From positions 1 to 10,445 of the forward strand of contig JAEYZK010000408.1 of NCBI GenBank assembly GCA_023428085.1: a DNA stretch of 10,445 nt, written 5' to 3'. Shown in pieces: positions 1 through 6,329 of this stretch. How positions within the stretch are numbered: the stretch's first letter is position 1; every line of letters starts with the position of its first letter. The position numbers were made by a program, and so were the translations under genes. The stretch is from Pseudomonadota bacterium. GTDB taxonomy: Bacteria; Myxococcota; Myxococcia; Myxococcales; Anaeromyxobacteraceae. The notes beneath the pieces were generated by a model. It was not told the origin of the DNA. It searched no databases and saw only the letters and a list, made by a program, of their open reading frames with translations.

Positions 1-1
1 C

Positions 2-121
2 GCGAAAGGCGGACCGACCACCGTCGACAACCTCCGCGTGCTCTGCGGGTTCCACAACGAGCTTGCGGCGCGGCAGGAGTACGGAGACGTGGCAGTCGAT
101 CGGCACCGAACCGGCAGCTAG
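2..121 (+). CDS. HNH endonuclease, C-terminal end (partial)
   Basis: The reading frame is open from the left edge and ends at TAG 119-121, giving the last 39 residues of a protein that begins outside the window. The visible part holds GGPTTVDNLRVLC followed by GFHNELAARQEYG. This is the C-terminal half of an HNH nuclease fold: an Asn (residue 10 here) and a His (residue 18) in the N-x7-H spacing of the beta-beta-alpha-metal motif, with a Cys at 15 as often seen in this family. The first catalytic His lies upstream, out of view. HNH proteins with this ending are common as stand-alone genes in GC-rich myxobacteria, and most have no assigned role. What the full protein does (homing, restriction, domesticated nuclease) cannot be judged from this piece. 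The call of the family is fairly secure; integrity of the gene is unknown. Confidence 0.72.
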   Translation, partial: AKGGPTTVDNLRVLCGFHNELAARQEYGDVAVDRHRTGS

Positions 122-132
122 GGCACCGATCC

Positions 133-165
133 CCGCTCGCCCTTCGCCAGGCTCAGGGCGAGCGG
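133..165. repeat. REP-like palindrome / bidirectional terminator
   Basis: Two perfectly complementary 11-base arms (133-143 and 155-165) flank an 11-base loop. The loop and arm together carry CCTTCGCCAGGCTCAGGG, a variant of the CCTTCGACAGGCTCAGG-type intergenic element found in many GC-rich bacterial genomes. It lies between two convergent genes, 12 bases after the HNH stop and 7 bases before the cyclase stop, which is where such elements usually sit. A role as a bidirectional transcription terminator or mRNA 3'-end stabiliser is inferred from position and structure. There is no T-tract. Confidence 0.6.
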
Positions 166-171
166 ACGCGG

Positions 172-1356
172 TCACCGCGCCCGCAGCGCCTCCAGCCCCT
201 CGCGCGCGACGTCGCCGGCGCCGCACCGGTCGGGCTCGGGCAGGAACCCGAGCAGCCCCGCGGGCGGCTCGAACCGGGCGATGATCTCGAGCGCGGGGCG
301 CGCGAGCTCCGTCCCGGCGTCGGACAGCGCCCGCGCCGCGAACAGCCGGCGGACGCACGAGTCCGACTGGCCCTCCTCCGCGAGCGCCGCGAGCGCGGCG
401 TCGCTCCCGCGCCCGACCGCCTTCGACCACTGCTGGAAGGCGACCTCCATCCGGCCGCCCATGTCGGCCTGCGCGCGCGCGAGCTCGAGCTTCCCGCGCA
501 GGTAGAGCACCTCCGGCGCCTCCGGGCCGAGGCGCTCCGCCCGGGCGTCGATCGCCGCGAGCGCCTCCCGGTAGTGCCCGTCGCGGATGAGCCGCTCGGG
601 GCGGTCCATCCACCACCGCGAGCCGAGCCACCCGCCGCCGACGAGGAGCGCGAGCAGGAGCAGCGCGACCCAGGCGCCCGGGGCGGAGCTCCGGAGCGCG
701 GCCAGGGCGCGGTAGACCATCCCCTCGCGCCGGCGCACCGTCGCCGCGAGCCGCGCCGGCTCCGGCGCCGGGAGCCCGGCGACGCGGGAGAGCGCGAACC
801 CGCCGTACGGCGGCTCGTCGAGGCCGCTGCCGGCGCGCGCGACGCGGAAGAGCCGGACCGGATCCTGGAACCCCTTGAGCGCGCGGAGCCCGACCTCGTC
901 GCCCGGGATCTCGCCCGCGTCTGCCACCAGCCGGACCGCCTCGGTGAACCAGATCTCCCCCGCCTCGGCCTCCGCCTCGACGCGCGACGCGAGGTTGACC
1001 GCCTCGCCGTAGACGTCGGTGGGCCGGTCCGCGGGGCCGACCACCCGGACCTCGCCGAGCGAGAGCACCACCCGCACGTCGATGCGCTCCGCCTCCGGGG
1101 CGCGCCGGTTGTAGTCCCAGAGCCGATCCTGCAGCGCCATCCCGCAGAGCAGGCCCGCGGTGGGCGAGGAGAAGATCACCAGGTACGCGTCGCCGATGGC
1201 CTTCACCCGCGCGCCGCGGAACGCCTGCACCACGGGCAGGAGGAGCGCATCCTGGAGCGCGAGCAGGCGGGCGTTCTCCGCCCGCGACTGCCGGCTCGTC
1301 GCGGCCGCGAACCCCTTCATGTCGGTGAGCATCACCGCCAGGTTCTCGGTGCGCAT
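172..1356 (-). CDS. Class III adenylate cyclase with membrane anchor and C-terminal extracytoplasmic region
   Basis: Predicted to make cAMP (or cGMP) from the nucleoside triphosphate. The catalytic domain fills residues 1-175 of a 394-residue protein. The two metal-binding Asp are D12 (in LTDMKGF) and D56 (in KAIGDAYL). The substrate-selecting pair is K52 and D114 (in TDVYGEAVNLASR), the adenylate-type combination, and the transition-state residues N121 and R125 are also present, so it looks active. A single hydrophobic span follows at about 228-244. The last 150 residues include a TPR-like helical pair (about 254-296) and two Cys (334, 378). With the catalytic part in the cytoplasm, this tail should be outside the inner membrane. 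The ATG at 1356 is chosen because MRTENLAV is the usual beginning of this domain; a GTG at 1374 would add six residues, and neither start has a Shine-Dalgarno sequence. It diverges from the aldo/keto reductase gene by 61 bases. Confidence 0.87.
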   Translation of the reverse strand: MRTENLAVMLTDMKGFAAATSRQSRAENARLLALQDALLLPVVQAFRGARVKAIGDAYLVIFSSPTAGLLCGMALQDRLWDYNRRAPEAERIDVRVVLSLGEVRVVGPADRPTDVYGEAVNLASRVEAEAEAGEIWFTEAVRLVADAGEIPGDEVGLRALKGFQDPVRLFRVARAGSGLDEPPYGGFALSRVAGLPAPEPARLAATVRRREGMVYRALAALRSSAPGAWVALLLLALLVGGGWLGSRWWMDRPERLIRDGHYREALAAIDARAERLGPEAPEVLYLRGKLELARAQADMGGRMEVAFQQWSKAVGRGSDAALAALAEEGQSDSCVRRLFAARALSDAGTELARPALEIIARFEPPAGLLGFLPEPDRCGAGDVAREGLEALRAR

Positions 1357-1405
1357 CCGGGATCGGGATCGCACGAGGGCGGGGCCGGGTCAAGGACGGG
1401 GGTGT

Positions 1406-1411
1406 TACATT
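1406..1411 (+). promoter_or_regulatory. Putative -10 hexamer for a leaderless aldo/keto reductase transcript
   Basis: TACATT lies six bases before the ATG at 1418, matching the TANNNT pattern whose transcription start would fall on the A of the start codon. No Shine-Dalgarno sequence lies at a usable distance; a purine-rich stretch at about 1392-1402 is too far upstream. No convincing -35 element is visible. Confidence 0.45.
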
Positions 1412-1417
1412 GCCGCC

Positions 1418-2356
1418 ATGGCCTCCACCGCGCTCCCCCGGTTCACCCCGCGCCGCGCCCTCGGGCGCACGGGCTTCGTCGCGACCCGCGTCGGCGCGGG
1501 CGACCTCGCCGACCGCTCCGTCCCGAAGGAGCGGTGCGTCGCGACGCTGCGGCGCGCGCTCGACACGGGCCTCAACGTCGTGGACACCGCCCCCGGCTAC
1601 GAGGACGGCTACTCCGAGGAGATCGTCGGCGAGGCCCTCCGCGGCCGGCGCGAGGGCGTCTTCCTCGTGGACAAGATCGACCTGCTCGAGAAGCCGGTCG
1701 GCCCGCAGCTCGACGAGAGCCTCGGCCGGCTCGGGCTGCCGGCGGTGGACCTCCTCGTCTTCCACAACCTGTCCGACCTCCCCCTGTTCCAGAAGCTGGC
1801 CGCGCCGGGCGGCGGGTTCGACGAGCTGGGCGAGGAGGTCCGGCGCGGGCGGGCGCGGTTCCGCGGCATCTCCAGCCACCACCCGGACGTGCTCGCGGCC
1901 GCGCTCGACGCCGGCGTCTGCGACGTGCTCCTCTTCCCGGTCGGGCCGTTCTGCGATTCACGCTACGTGGACGAGATCCTCCCCCGCGCGAAGCGGCTCG
2001 GCGTCGGCACGGTCTGCTTCAAGACCTTCGGGGCCGGCAAGCTCCTGGGCGACACGGAGGGGTACGGGCGGCCGCTCTCCCAGCGCCCGCGCGGCAAGCT
2101 GAGCTCCGGCGGGGAGAGCGCGGCCGCGCCGAAGCTGCCCCGGCTCTCGGTCGAGGAGTGCCTCCGGTACACGCTCACCTGCGACCCGGACGTGGCCCTG
2201 CTCGGCCTCTCGTTCCCGAACGAGCAGGACGCCGCCCTCGCCGCCGCCGCGGCGTTCGACGCGCCGTTCACGGCGGCGGAGCTCGCCCACGTCCGCGCCC
2301 GGGCCGCCCTGGCGATGGCCGGCAAGGGCGCCGTGTGGTGGAACCCGGCCGAGTGA
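1418..2356 (+). CDS. Aldo/keto reductase family oxidoreductase
   Basis: A 312-residue NAD(P)H-dependent oxidoreductase of the TIM-barrel aldo/keto reductase superfamily, expected in the cytosol. The catalytic tetrad is intact: D56 and Y61 in VVDTAPGYEDGYSEE, K86 in LVDKIDL and H116 in LLVFHNLSD. The segment RGISSHHPDVLAAALDAG (150-167) is the barrel strand and helix following the active-site region in the predicted ferredoxin-type AKR group. No cysteine cluster for a [4Fe-4S] centre is seen at the C-terminus, so it is a stand-alone reductase without the ferredoxin tail of some relatives. The substrate is unknown. The frame is open upstream to about 1160, but ATG 1418 is the first start clear of the divergent cyclase and matches the family N-terminus (RRALGRTGFVATRVGAG). 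DJ-1 follows 117 bases downstream, and a joint role in carbonyl or oxidative stress is only a guess. Confidence 0.88.
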   Translation: MASTALPRFTPRRALGRTGFVATRVGAGDLADRSVPKERCVATLRRALDTGLNVVDTAPGYEDGYSEEIVGEALRGRREGVFLVDKIDLLEKPVGPQLDESLGRLGLPAVDLLVFHNLSDLPLFQKLAAPGGGFDELGEEVRRGRARFRGISSHHPDVLAAALDAGVCDVLLFPVGPFCDSRYVDEILPRAKRLGVGTVCFKTFGAGKLLGDTEGYGRPLSQRPRGKLSSGGESAAAPKLPRLSVEECLRYTLTCDPDVALLGLSFPNEQDAALAAAAAFDAPFTAAELAHVRARAALAMAGKGAVWWNPAE

Positions 2357-2462
2357 GCGGGCGCCGGACTGCGTCCGTCCCGGTTCACCCCTCCCCCCTC
2401 GGACCGCGGGAAAACGCGAGCTACCGCTTGGCGCGGGGCCGTCCGGTGACGAATGTGCGCGC

Positions 2463-2467
2463 GGAGG
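2463..2467 (+). promoter_or_regulatory. Strong Shine-Dalgarno sequence (GGAGG) for the DJ-1/PfpI gene
   Basis: GGAGG followed by AAATCC places the ATG at 2474 six bases downstream, near-ideal spacing. It fixes this start over an in-frame upstream ATG at 2453. It contrasts with neighbouring genes that lack such a site. Confidence 0.8.
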
Positions 2468-2473
2468 AAATCC

Positions 2474-3031
2474 ATGGCGCGTGTGGCCTTCATCGCGGAC
2501 GATCTCTTCGAGGACTCGGAGCTGCGGATCCCCTGGGATCGCATCCGGGAGGCGGGGCACGAGGTGGTGCTCGTCGGCCTGGAGAAGGGGAAGCGGATCG
2601 AGGGCAAGAAGAAGGAGGAGACGTTCACGACCGACGTGCGCGCCGCCGACGTCTCCGCCGACGAGTTCGACGCGCTCGTCATCCCGGGGGGATACTCCCC
2701 GGACAAGCTCCGCATGGACATCGACGTGGTCCGGCTCGTCCGGAACATGTTCACCGCGGGGAAGCCGGTCGCGGCGGTGTGTCACGGACCGTGGATGCTC
2801 GTCGAGGCGGACGCGCTCGACGGCAAGACGGTGACGTCCTGGCCGTCCCTCAAGACCGATCTCATCAACGCCGGGGCCCGCTGGGTGGACCGCGAGGTCG
2901 TCGAGGACGAGAACGTCATCACCTCGCGGCGGCCCGACGACCTGCCGGCGTTCACGAACGCCATCCTCCGCCGGCTCGCGCCGGAGGCGCGCCTCGGCGC
3001 GACCCGCGACGAGGCCCGGCCGGGCATCTGA
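2474..3031 (+). CDS. DJ-1/PfpI family protein (type 1 glutamine amidotransferase-like)
   Basis: A 185-residue cytosolic protein of the DJ-1/PfpI superfamily. The nucleophile elbow AAVCHGP carries Cys103 followed by His104, and Glu13 in LFEDSEL is the acidic residue that tunes the reactive Cys. VIPGGYSPDKLR (69-80) is the family's conserved glycine loop. The length is close to that of PfpI-type members (about 170-190). These proteins are described as intracellular proteases, as deglycases or glyoxalase-like enzymes, or as general stress proteins; the sequence alone does not decide among them. ITSRRPDDLPAF near the C-terminus matches the usual PfpI-like ending. It sits between the aldo/keto reductase and YbaK genes on the same strand with gaps of 117 and 93 bases, so it may have its own promoter. 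Confidence 0.9.
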   Translation: MARVAFIADDLFEDSELRIPWDRIREAGHEVVLVGLEKGKRIEGKKKEETFTTDVRAADVSADEFDALVIPGGYSPDKLRMDIDVVRLVRNMFTAGKPVAAVCHGPWMLVEADALDGKTVTSWPSLKTDLINAGARWVDREVVEDENVITSRRPDDLPAFTNAILRRLAPEARLGATRDEARPGI

Positions 3032-3111
3032 TCCCGCGGAGCGCGCCGCCCCGCGCCAGCGCTCCTCGGGCGCGGGCCCTTCTCCGGGCTCGTTCACGGG
3101 ACGCACCGCGC

Positions 3112-3117
3112 TATCCT
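3112..3117 (+). promoter_or_regulatory. Putative -10 hexamer for a leaderless ybaK transcript
   Basis: TATCCT, a TANNNT hexamer, ends seven bases before the ATG at 3125, and no Shine-Dalgarno sequence is present between it and the start. The spacing is the same as in the other leaderless-type starts of this window. Confidence 0.4.
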
Positions 3118-3124
3118 CGGCGCC

Positions 3125-3607
3125 ATGAGCAAGGCGCCCTCCACCCCCGCCACCCGCCTCCTGCGCGCGCAGGGCGTCGCGTTCACCGAGCACCTCTACC
3201 GGTACGAGGAGCGCGGCGGCACGCGCGTCTCCTCGCGCGCGCTGGGCGTGGACGAGCACGCGGTGGTGAAGACCCTGGTCATGGAGGACGACGCCCGGGC
3301 GCCGCTGCTCGTGCTGATGCACGGCGACCGCGAGGTGTCGGTGAAGGCGCTCGCGCGCACGATCGGTGCGAAGGTCGTCCAGCCGTGCAAGCCCGAGGTG
3401 GCGAACCGTCACTCGGGGTACCAGGTCGGCGGCACCAGCCCCTTCGCCACGCGCCGCGCGATGCCCGTCTACCTCGAGCGGACCATCCTCGACCTGCCGC
3501 GCATCTACGTGAACGGCGGCTCGCGCGGCTTCCTCGTGGGCCTCGCGCCCGCCGACCTGCAGCGGGTGCTCCAGCCGACCCTGGTGGACGTGGCGATCGC
3601 GGGCTGA
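3125..3607 (+). CDS. ybaK: Cys-tRNA(Pro) deacylase YbaK/EbsC
   Basis: A 160-residue trans-editing enzyme that hydrolyses Cys mischarged on tRNA(Pro) after prolyl-tRNA synthetase errors, acting freely in the cytosol. The family signature is clear: STPATRLL at the N-terminus, the essential Lys49 in VVKTLVM, then GYQVGGTSPFATRR (98-111), PVYLERTILDLPRIYVNGG (114-132) and RGFLVGLAPADL (134-145). The length equals that of characterised YbaK proteins (about 156-160). The ATG at 3125 is the only start consistent with the family N-terminus. It follows DJ-1 by 93 bases and precedes the small membrane protein by 141 bases, and it looks like a single-gene unit with a leaderless-type start. ProXp-ala and other INS-superfamily editing domains are less likely given the GGTSPF and NGG motifs. 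Confidence 0.95.
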   Translation: MSKAPSTPATRLLRAQGVAFTEHLYRYEERGGTRVSSRALGVDEHAVVKTLVMEDDARAPLLVLMHGDREVSVKALARTIGAKVVQPCKPEVANRHSGYQVGGTSPFATRRAMPVYLERTILDLPRIYVNGGSRGFLVGLAPADLQRVLQPTLVDVAIAG

Positions 3608-3737
3608 GTGCGGCGCTTGGCCGCTCGTGCCCACTCCAGGCGGGTTCCCTCCCGGCGCCCGCACCCCTTCTTGGGCAGTTCCGGTCACTCCCCTTCCGCC
3701 TACAAGTTCCTTCCCTCGGGACGCGTGTTCCCCGCGC

Positions 3738-3745
3738 GGAGAAGG
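3738..3745 (+). promoter_or_regulatory. Shine-Dalgarno sequence for the small membrane protein
   Basis: GGAGAAGG lies just upstream of the ATG at 3749, with seven bases between the GGAG core and the start. It favours this start over the long in-frame extension back to 3608, whose sequence has no membrane-protein character. Confidence 0.65.
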
Positions 3746-3748
3746 ATC

Positions 3749-3949
3749 ATGACCGCCCTCGCCGTTCTCGTCGCCCTCGCTGCCGCCCTCGGCCTCGTCG
3801 CCGGCTCGCTGCTCGCCTCGCGCAGGCGCCGCAGGGAGCACACGGGGCGGATCGCGATCGCGACCCCGGGCGGACGGTCGCTGGCGAACAACGTCGGTTC
3901 CCTGAGCGACTTCCGGATGGAGCTGCAGCTGCCGCGCGACCGGCGCTGA
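3749..3949 (+). CDS. Small single-span membrane protein of unknown function
   Basis: A 66-residue protein with no family I recognise. Residues 1-24 form one hydrophobic Ala/Leu/Val segment (LAVLVALAAALGLVAGSLLA), directly followed by a basic cluster (SRRRRREH, about 26-33) that by the positive-inside rule would stay in the cytoplasm. The rest is a short polar tail containing IAIATPGG and SLSDFRMELQLP. There is no signal-peptidase motif and no lipobox, so an N-out, C-in membrane anchor is the simplest reading. The good Shine-Dalgarno sequence and third-position GC bias support real coding. It is the last gene of the rightward run and ends 33 bases from the convergent transporter gene. No functional inference is justified from context. 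Confidence 0.6.
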   Translation: MTALAVLVALAAALGLVAGSLLASRRRRREHTGRIAIATPGGRSLANNVGSLSDFRMELQLPRDRR

Positions 3950-3950
3950 G

Positions 3951-3980
3951 GCAGGCGCGCCCCTGCGTCGCGGCGCCGCG
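3951..3980. terminator. Possible GC-rich hairpin(s) between convergent genes
   Basis: Directly after the small membrane gene's stop is a short stem (GCAGG 3951-3955 with CCTGC 3962-3966), then a perfect 12-base palindrome CGCGGCGCCGCG (3969-3980) three bases before the stop of the transporter gene. The position between convergent 3' ends suits a shared terminator. There is no T-tract, and such palindromes arise easily in this base composition. Confidence 0.28.
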
Positions 3981-3982
3981 GG

Positions 3983-5503
3983 TCACCGCAGCTTTCCCCG
4001 TCGAAGCCCCCGCGGGACGAGCCCCCGCTCGACGAGGTCGAAGAGCCCCTGCACGCCGAGCGCGAGCAGCGCCGCGGGCACGGCCCCCTCCAGGATGAGC
4101 GGCACCGAGGCGAGCCGGATCCCGGTGAGGATCGGCTGTCCGTAGCCGCCCGCGCCGACGAGCGCGCCCAGCGTCGCCGTGCCGACGGCGATCACCGCCG
4201 CGGTCTTCACCCCCGCCAGGATCGCCGGCGCGGCGAGCGGGAGCTCCACGCGCCGCAGCCGCGCCCAGCGCGAGAGCCCCAGCGCGCGCGCCGACTCGCG
4301 CAGCTCGGGCGCGATGCCCGTGAGGCCGGCGTGCGTGTTCCGGACGATCGGCAGGAGCGCGTACAGGGCCAGGGCGGCGATGGCCGGGCCGGTCCCGATC
4401 CCGAGCAGCGGGATCATGAAGACGAGCAGGGCGAGCGAGGGGACCGTCTGCACGACGCCCACCGCCGCGAGCACGATCCGCCCCGCGGCGGGCCGCAGCG
4501 CCGCCCAGACGCCGAGCGGGAGCGCGGCCAGGAGCGCGAGCGCGAGCGCCGCGGCGACGAGCGCGAGGTGCTCCGCGGTCCGTCCCCGGAGCCGCGCGGC
4601 CCGGCCCTCGGCGCGGACCGTTCCCGCCGCCCCGAGCCGCGCGCGCAGGAACGCGGCAGCGACCTCCTCGACGGGCGCGCGGTCGAGCTGCGCGCGCGCG
4701 TTCAGGTCGATCATCTGCGCCGCGGAGATCCGGCCCTCGAGCCTGCGCAGCGCGGCGACGGCCGCCGGGAGCCGCGCCTCGAGGGCGAGGCGGTACAGGA
4801 AGACCGCCTGGTACTCCGGGAAGACCCGGCGATCGTCCTCGAGGACCACGAGCCCCTGCCGGCGGATCTCCGCGTCGGTCGAGTAGAGATCCGTCACGTC
4901 GATCTGCCCCGCGGCGAGGGCCCGGTACGCGAGGTCGTGGTCGAGCCCGCGGACGTCGCGCTGGGGCAGGCGGTAGCCGTCGCGGACCGCCGGCCAGCCG
5001 TCGGCCCGGTCGAGGAACTCGTTCGTGAGCCCGAAGCGGAGCCCGGGGTGGCGGACGAGGTCCGAGATCTTCGCCAGCCCGAGGCGGCGGGCGAGCTCGG
5101 GCCGGACGCCGAGCGCGTAGGTGTTCTCGAACCCGAGCGACGCCGTGACGCCGATGCCCTGGCGCGCGAGGGCGGGCCGGAGGGCCTCCAGCGCCGGCCC
5201 CGCCGCGCCGCCGAGGATCTCCTTCGCGATCGTCCCGGTGTAGTCCGGGTACGCGTCGAGCTCGCCGCGGACGAGCGCCTCCCAGAGCACCCGCGTCCCC
5301 CCGACGGCGCGCCGGTGCGCGGCCGCGATCCCTTCGGCGGCGAGGAGCTGCCGGCCGAGCTCCCCGAGCACCTCGGACTCGACGAACGCCTTCGAGCCCA
5401 TCCGCACCTGCGGCGCAGGGGCGCCGCCGATCCGCACCGGCGGCGCGGCGTCGGCGGGCGCGGTCGCCAGGGCGATCGCGAGGACGACCGCCGCGCCGGT
5501 CAC
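3983..5503 (-). CDS. Osmoprotectant-type ABC importer: substrate-binding domain fused to permease
   Basis: A 506-residue protein combining two importer components. Residues 1-20 form a signal-like hydrophobic segment ending APADAA. Residues 32-290 are an OpuC/ProX-type binding domain with MGSKAFVESEVLGELG (35-50), ELDAYPDYTGTI (81-92) and VTDLYSTDAEI (203-213). Residues 310-495 are a permease with VVQTVPSLALLVFMIPLLGIG (350-370), the EAA loop RESARALGLSRWARLRRVELP (402-422) that docks the ATPase, and a final span near 469-488. Likely substrates are glycine betaine, choline or related quaternary amines; the substrate cannot be fixed from sequence. The GTG start overlaps the ATPase stop by 4 bases (GTGA), implying translational coupling. 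The binding domain precedes the permease, opposite to the permease-first order of Firmicute fusions such as OpuABC-type and EgtU proteins. Codon use matches the neighbours. Confidence 0.9.
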   Translation of the reverse strand: MTGAAVVLAIALATAPADAAPPVRIGGAPAPQVRMGSKAFVESEVLGELGRQLLAAEGIAAAHRRAVGGTRVLWEALVRGELDAYPDYTGTIAKEILGGAAGPALEALRPALARQGIGVTASLGFENTYALGVRPELARRLGLAKISDLVRHPGLRFGLTNEFLDRADGWPAVRDGYRLPQRDVRGLDHDLAYRALAAGQIDVTDLYSTDAEIRRQGLVVLEDDRRVFPEYQAVFLYRLALEARLPAAVAALRRLEGRISAAQMIDLNARAQLDRAPVEEVAAAFLRARLGAAGTVRAEGRAARLRGRTAEHLALVAAALALALLAALPLGVWAALRPAAGRIVLAAVGVVQTVPSLALLVFMIPLLGIGTGPAIAALALYALLPIVRNTHAGLTGIAPELRESARALGLSRWARLRRVELPLAAPAILAGVKTAAVIAVGTATLGALVGAGGYGQPILTGIRLASVPLILEGAVPAALLALGVQGLFDLVERGLVPRGLRRGKLR

Positions 5504-6261
5504 GCCCGGACCCCCGGGAGCTGGAGCGCCCGCTGCGCGCCGACGAACCGCGCGACGAAGGGCTCGGCGGGCGCGCGCGCGAGGTCGGCGAACGCGCCTG
5601 CCTGGACGATCCGGCCGGCGCGCAGGAGCACGAGGAGGTCCGCGAAGAACGCCGCCTCGGCGAGGTCGTGCGTGACGATCACCACCGTCTTGCGGAGGCG
5701 CTGGAACGCGGCGCGCAGGTCGTCCTGGAGCTCCGCGCGCGTGATGGGATCGAGCGCGCCGAGCGGCTCGTCGAGGAGGAGCAGCGCGGGATCGAGGAAC
5801 AGCGCGCGGACGAGGCTCACCCGCTGCGCCTGCCCGCTCGAGAGCTCCGACGGCAGCCGCCCCCAGACGTCGCCGGGGAGCCGCGCCAGCGCGCCGAGCT
5901 CCTCGAGCCGCGCCGCGATCCGGGCGCGGTCCCACCGGAGGTGGCGCGCCACGAGGGCGGCGTTCTCCCGCGCGGTGAGGTGCGGGAACAGGCCGCCGCC
6001 CTGGACGACGTAGCCGGAGCGCCGGCGGAGCGCGTCGTCCTCGGGGTCGAGCGGCGCTCCGCCGAGGAGCACCTCGCCCGCGTCCGGGCGGAGGAGCCCG
6101 AGCATGAGCCGCAGGACCGTGGACTTGCCCGCGCCGCTCGGGCCGATGAGCGCGAGCGAGGCGCCCGCCGGCACGGCGAGGTCGATCGGGCCCACCGCGG
6201 CGGAGGGCCCGAAGCGCTTCACCGCGCCGCGGAGCTCGAGGGCTGGCGCACCGGCCTGCAC
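5500..6261 (-). CDS. Osmoprotectant-type ABC transporter ATP-binding protein
   Basis: A 253-residue ATPase that powers the adjoining fused importer from the cytoplasmic face. All nucleotide-binding motifs are present: Walker A GPSGAGKST (40-48), Q-loop Gln87 in YVVQGGGLFPHLT, signature LSSGQAQRVSL (140-150; LSSGQ instead of the common LSGGQ), Walker B LLLLDEPLGALD (160-171) and switch His198 in IVTHD. HLTARENAAL and the helical subdomain match the OpuCA/ProV family. No C-terminal CBS domains are present, unlike OpuA or OpuCA, so the ionic-strength or nucleotide sensing assigned to CBS modules there is absent. GTG 6261 is chosen because AGGA lies upstream of it at a workable distance and the protein then starts just before the first beta strand; an in-frame TTG 12 codons upstream is an alternative. 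pgi ends 68 bases upstream. Confidence 0.92.
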   Translation of the reverse strand: MQAGAPALELRGAVKRFGPSAAVGPIDLAVPAGASLALIGPSGAGKSTVLRLMLGLLRPDAGEVLLGGAPLDPEDDALRRRSGYVVQGGGLFPHLTARENAALVARHLRWDRARIAARLEELGALARLPGDVWGRLPSELSSGQAQRVSLVRALFLDPALLLLDEPLGALDPITRAELQDDLRAAFQRLRKTVVIVTHDLAEAAFFADLLVLLRAGRIVQAGAFADLARAPAEPFVARFVGAQRALQLPGVRA

Positions 6262-6302
6262 GGACGGGTTCCTGGGCCGGGCGCGTCCGCGCCACAAGTC
6301 CA

Positions 6303-6319
6303 GGGTGGGTCCCCCACCC
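6303..6319 (-). terminator. Hairpin after pgi
   Basis: A perfect 7-base stem, GGGTGGG (6303-6309) with CCCACCC (6313-6319), closes a 3-base loop 10 bases beyond the pgi stop. No U-tract follows on the minus strand, so it may attenuate transcription into the transporter genes or stabilise the pgi 3' end rather than terminate fully. Confidence 0.4.
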
Positions 6320-6329
6320 GTGAACGCGC

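Noticed and set aside
1388..1393. TTGACC on the minus strand as a -35 element for the cyclase
   Set aside because: At the proper spacing (17 bases) only GATCCC is found, which is not a -10 element, and the start codon would be too close.
1160..1417. Upstream in-frame extension of the aldo/keto reductase
   Set aside because: It lies antisense to the conserved cyclase catalytic domain and has no similarity to reductase N-termini.
2365..2377. Five-base stem CGGAC/GTCCG after the aldo/keto reductase as a terminator
   Set aside because: The stem is short and no T-tract follows; such stems are common by chance here.
3050..3076. Eight-base stem CCCGCGCC/GGCGCGGG after DJ-1 as a terminator
   Set aside because: The loop is 11 bases, there is no T-tract, and the arms are pure G/C, so chance pairing is likely. 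It could be revisited with 3'-end data.
3671..3706. TTGGGC (3671) and TACAAG (3701) as a promoter for the small membrane protein
   Set aside because: The spacer is 24 bases, too long for a normal sigma-70-type promoter, and a nearer -35 match is poor.
1958..3841. Open frame of 627 codons on the - strand opposite DJ-1 and YbaK
   Set aside because: Its product is low-complexity and has no domain; it is antisense to two intact enzyme genes.
574..4098. Open frame of 1174 codons on the + strand across the cyclase, reductase, DJ-1 and YbaK genes
   Set aside because: Its translation is Arg/Pro/Ala-rich low-complexity sequence without any domain, and it crosses several well-supported genes in other frames. 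Long stop-free shadow frames are expected at this GC content.
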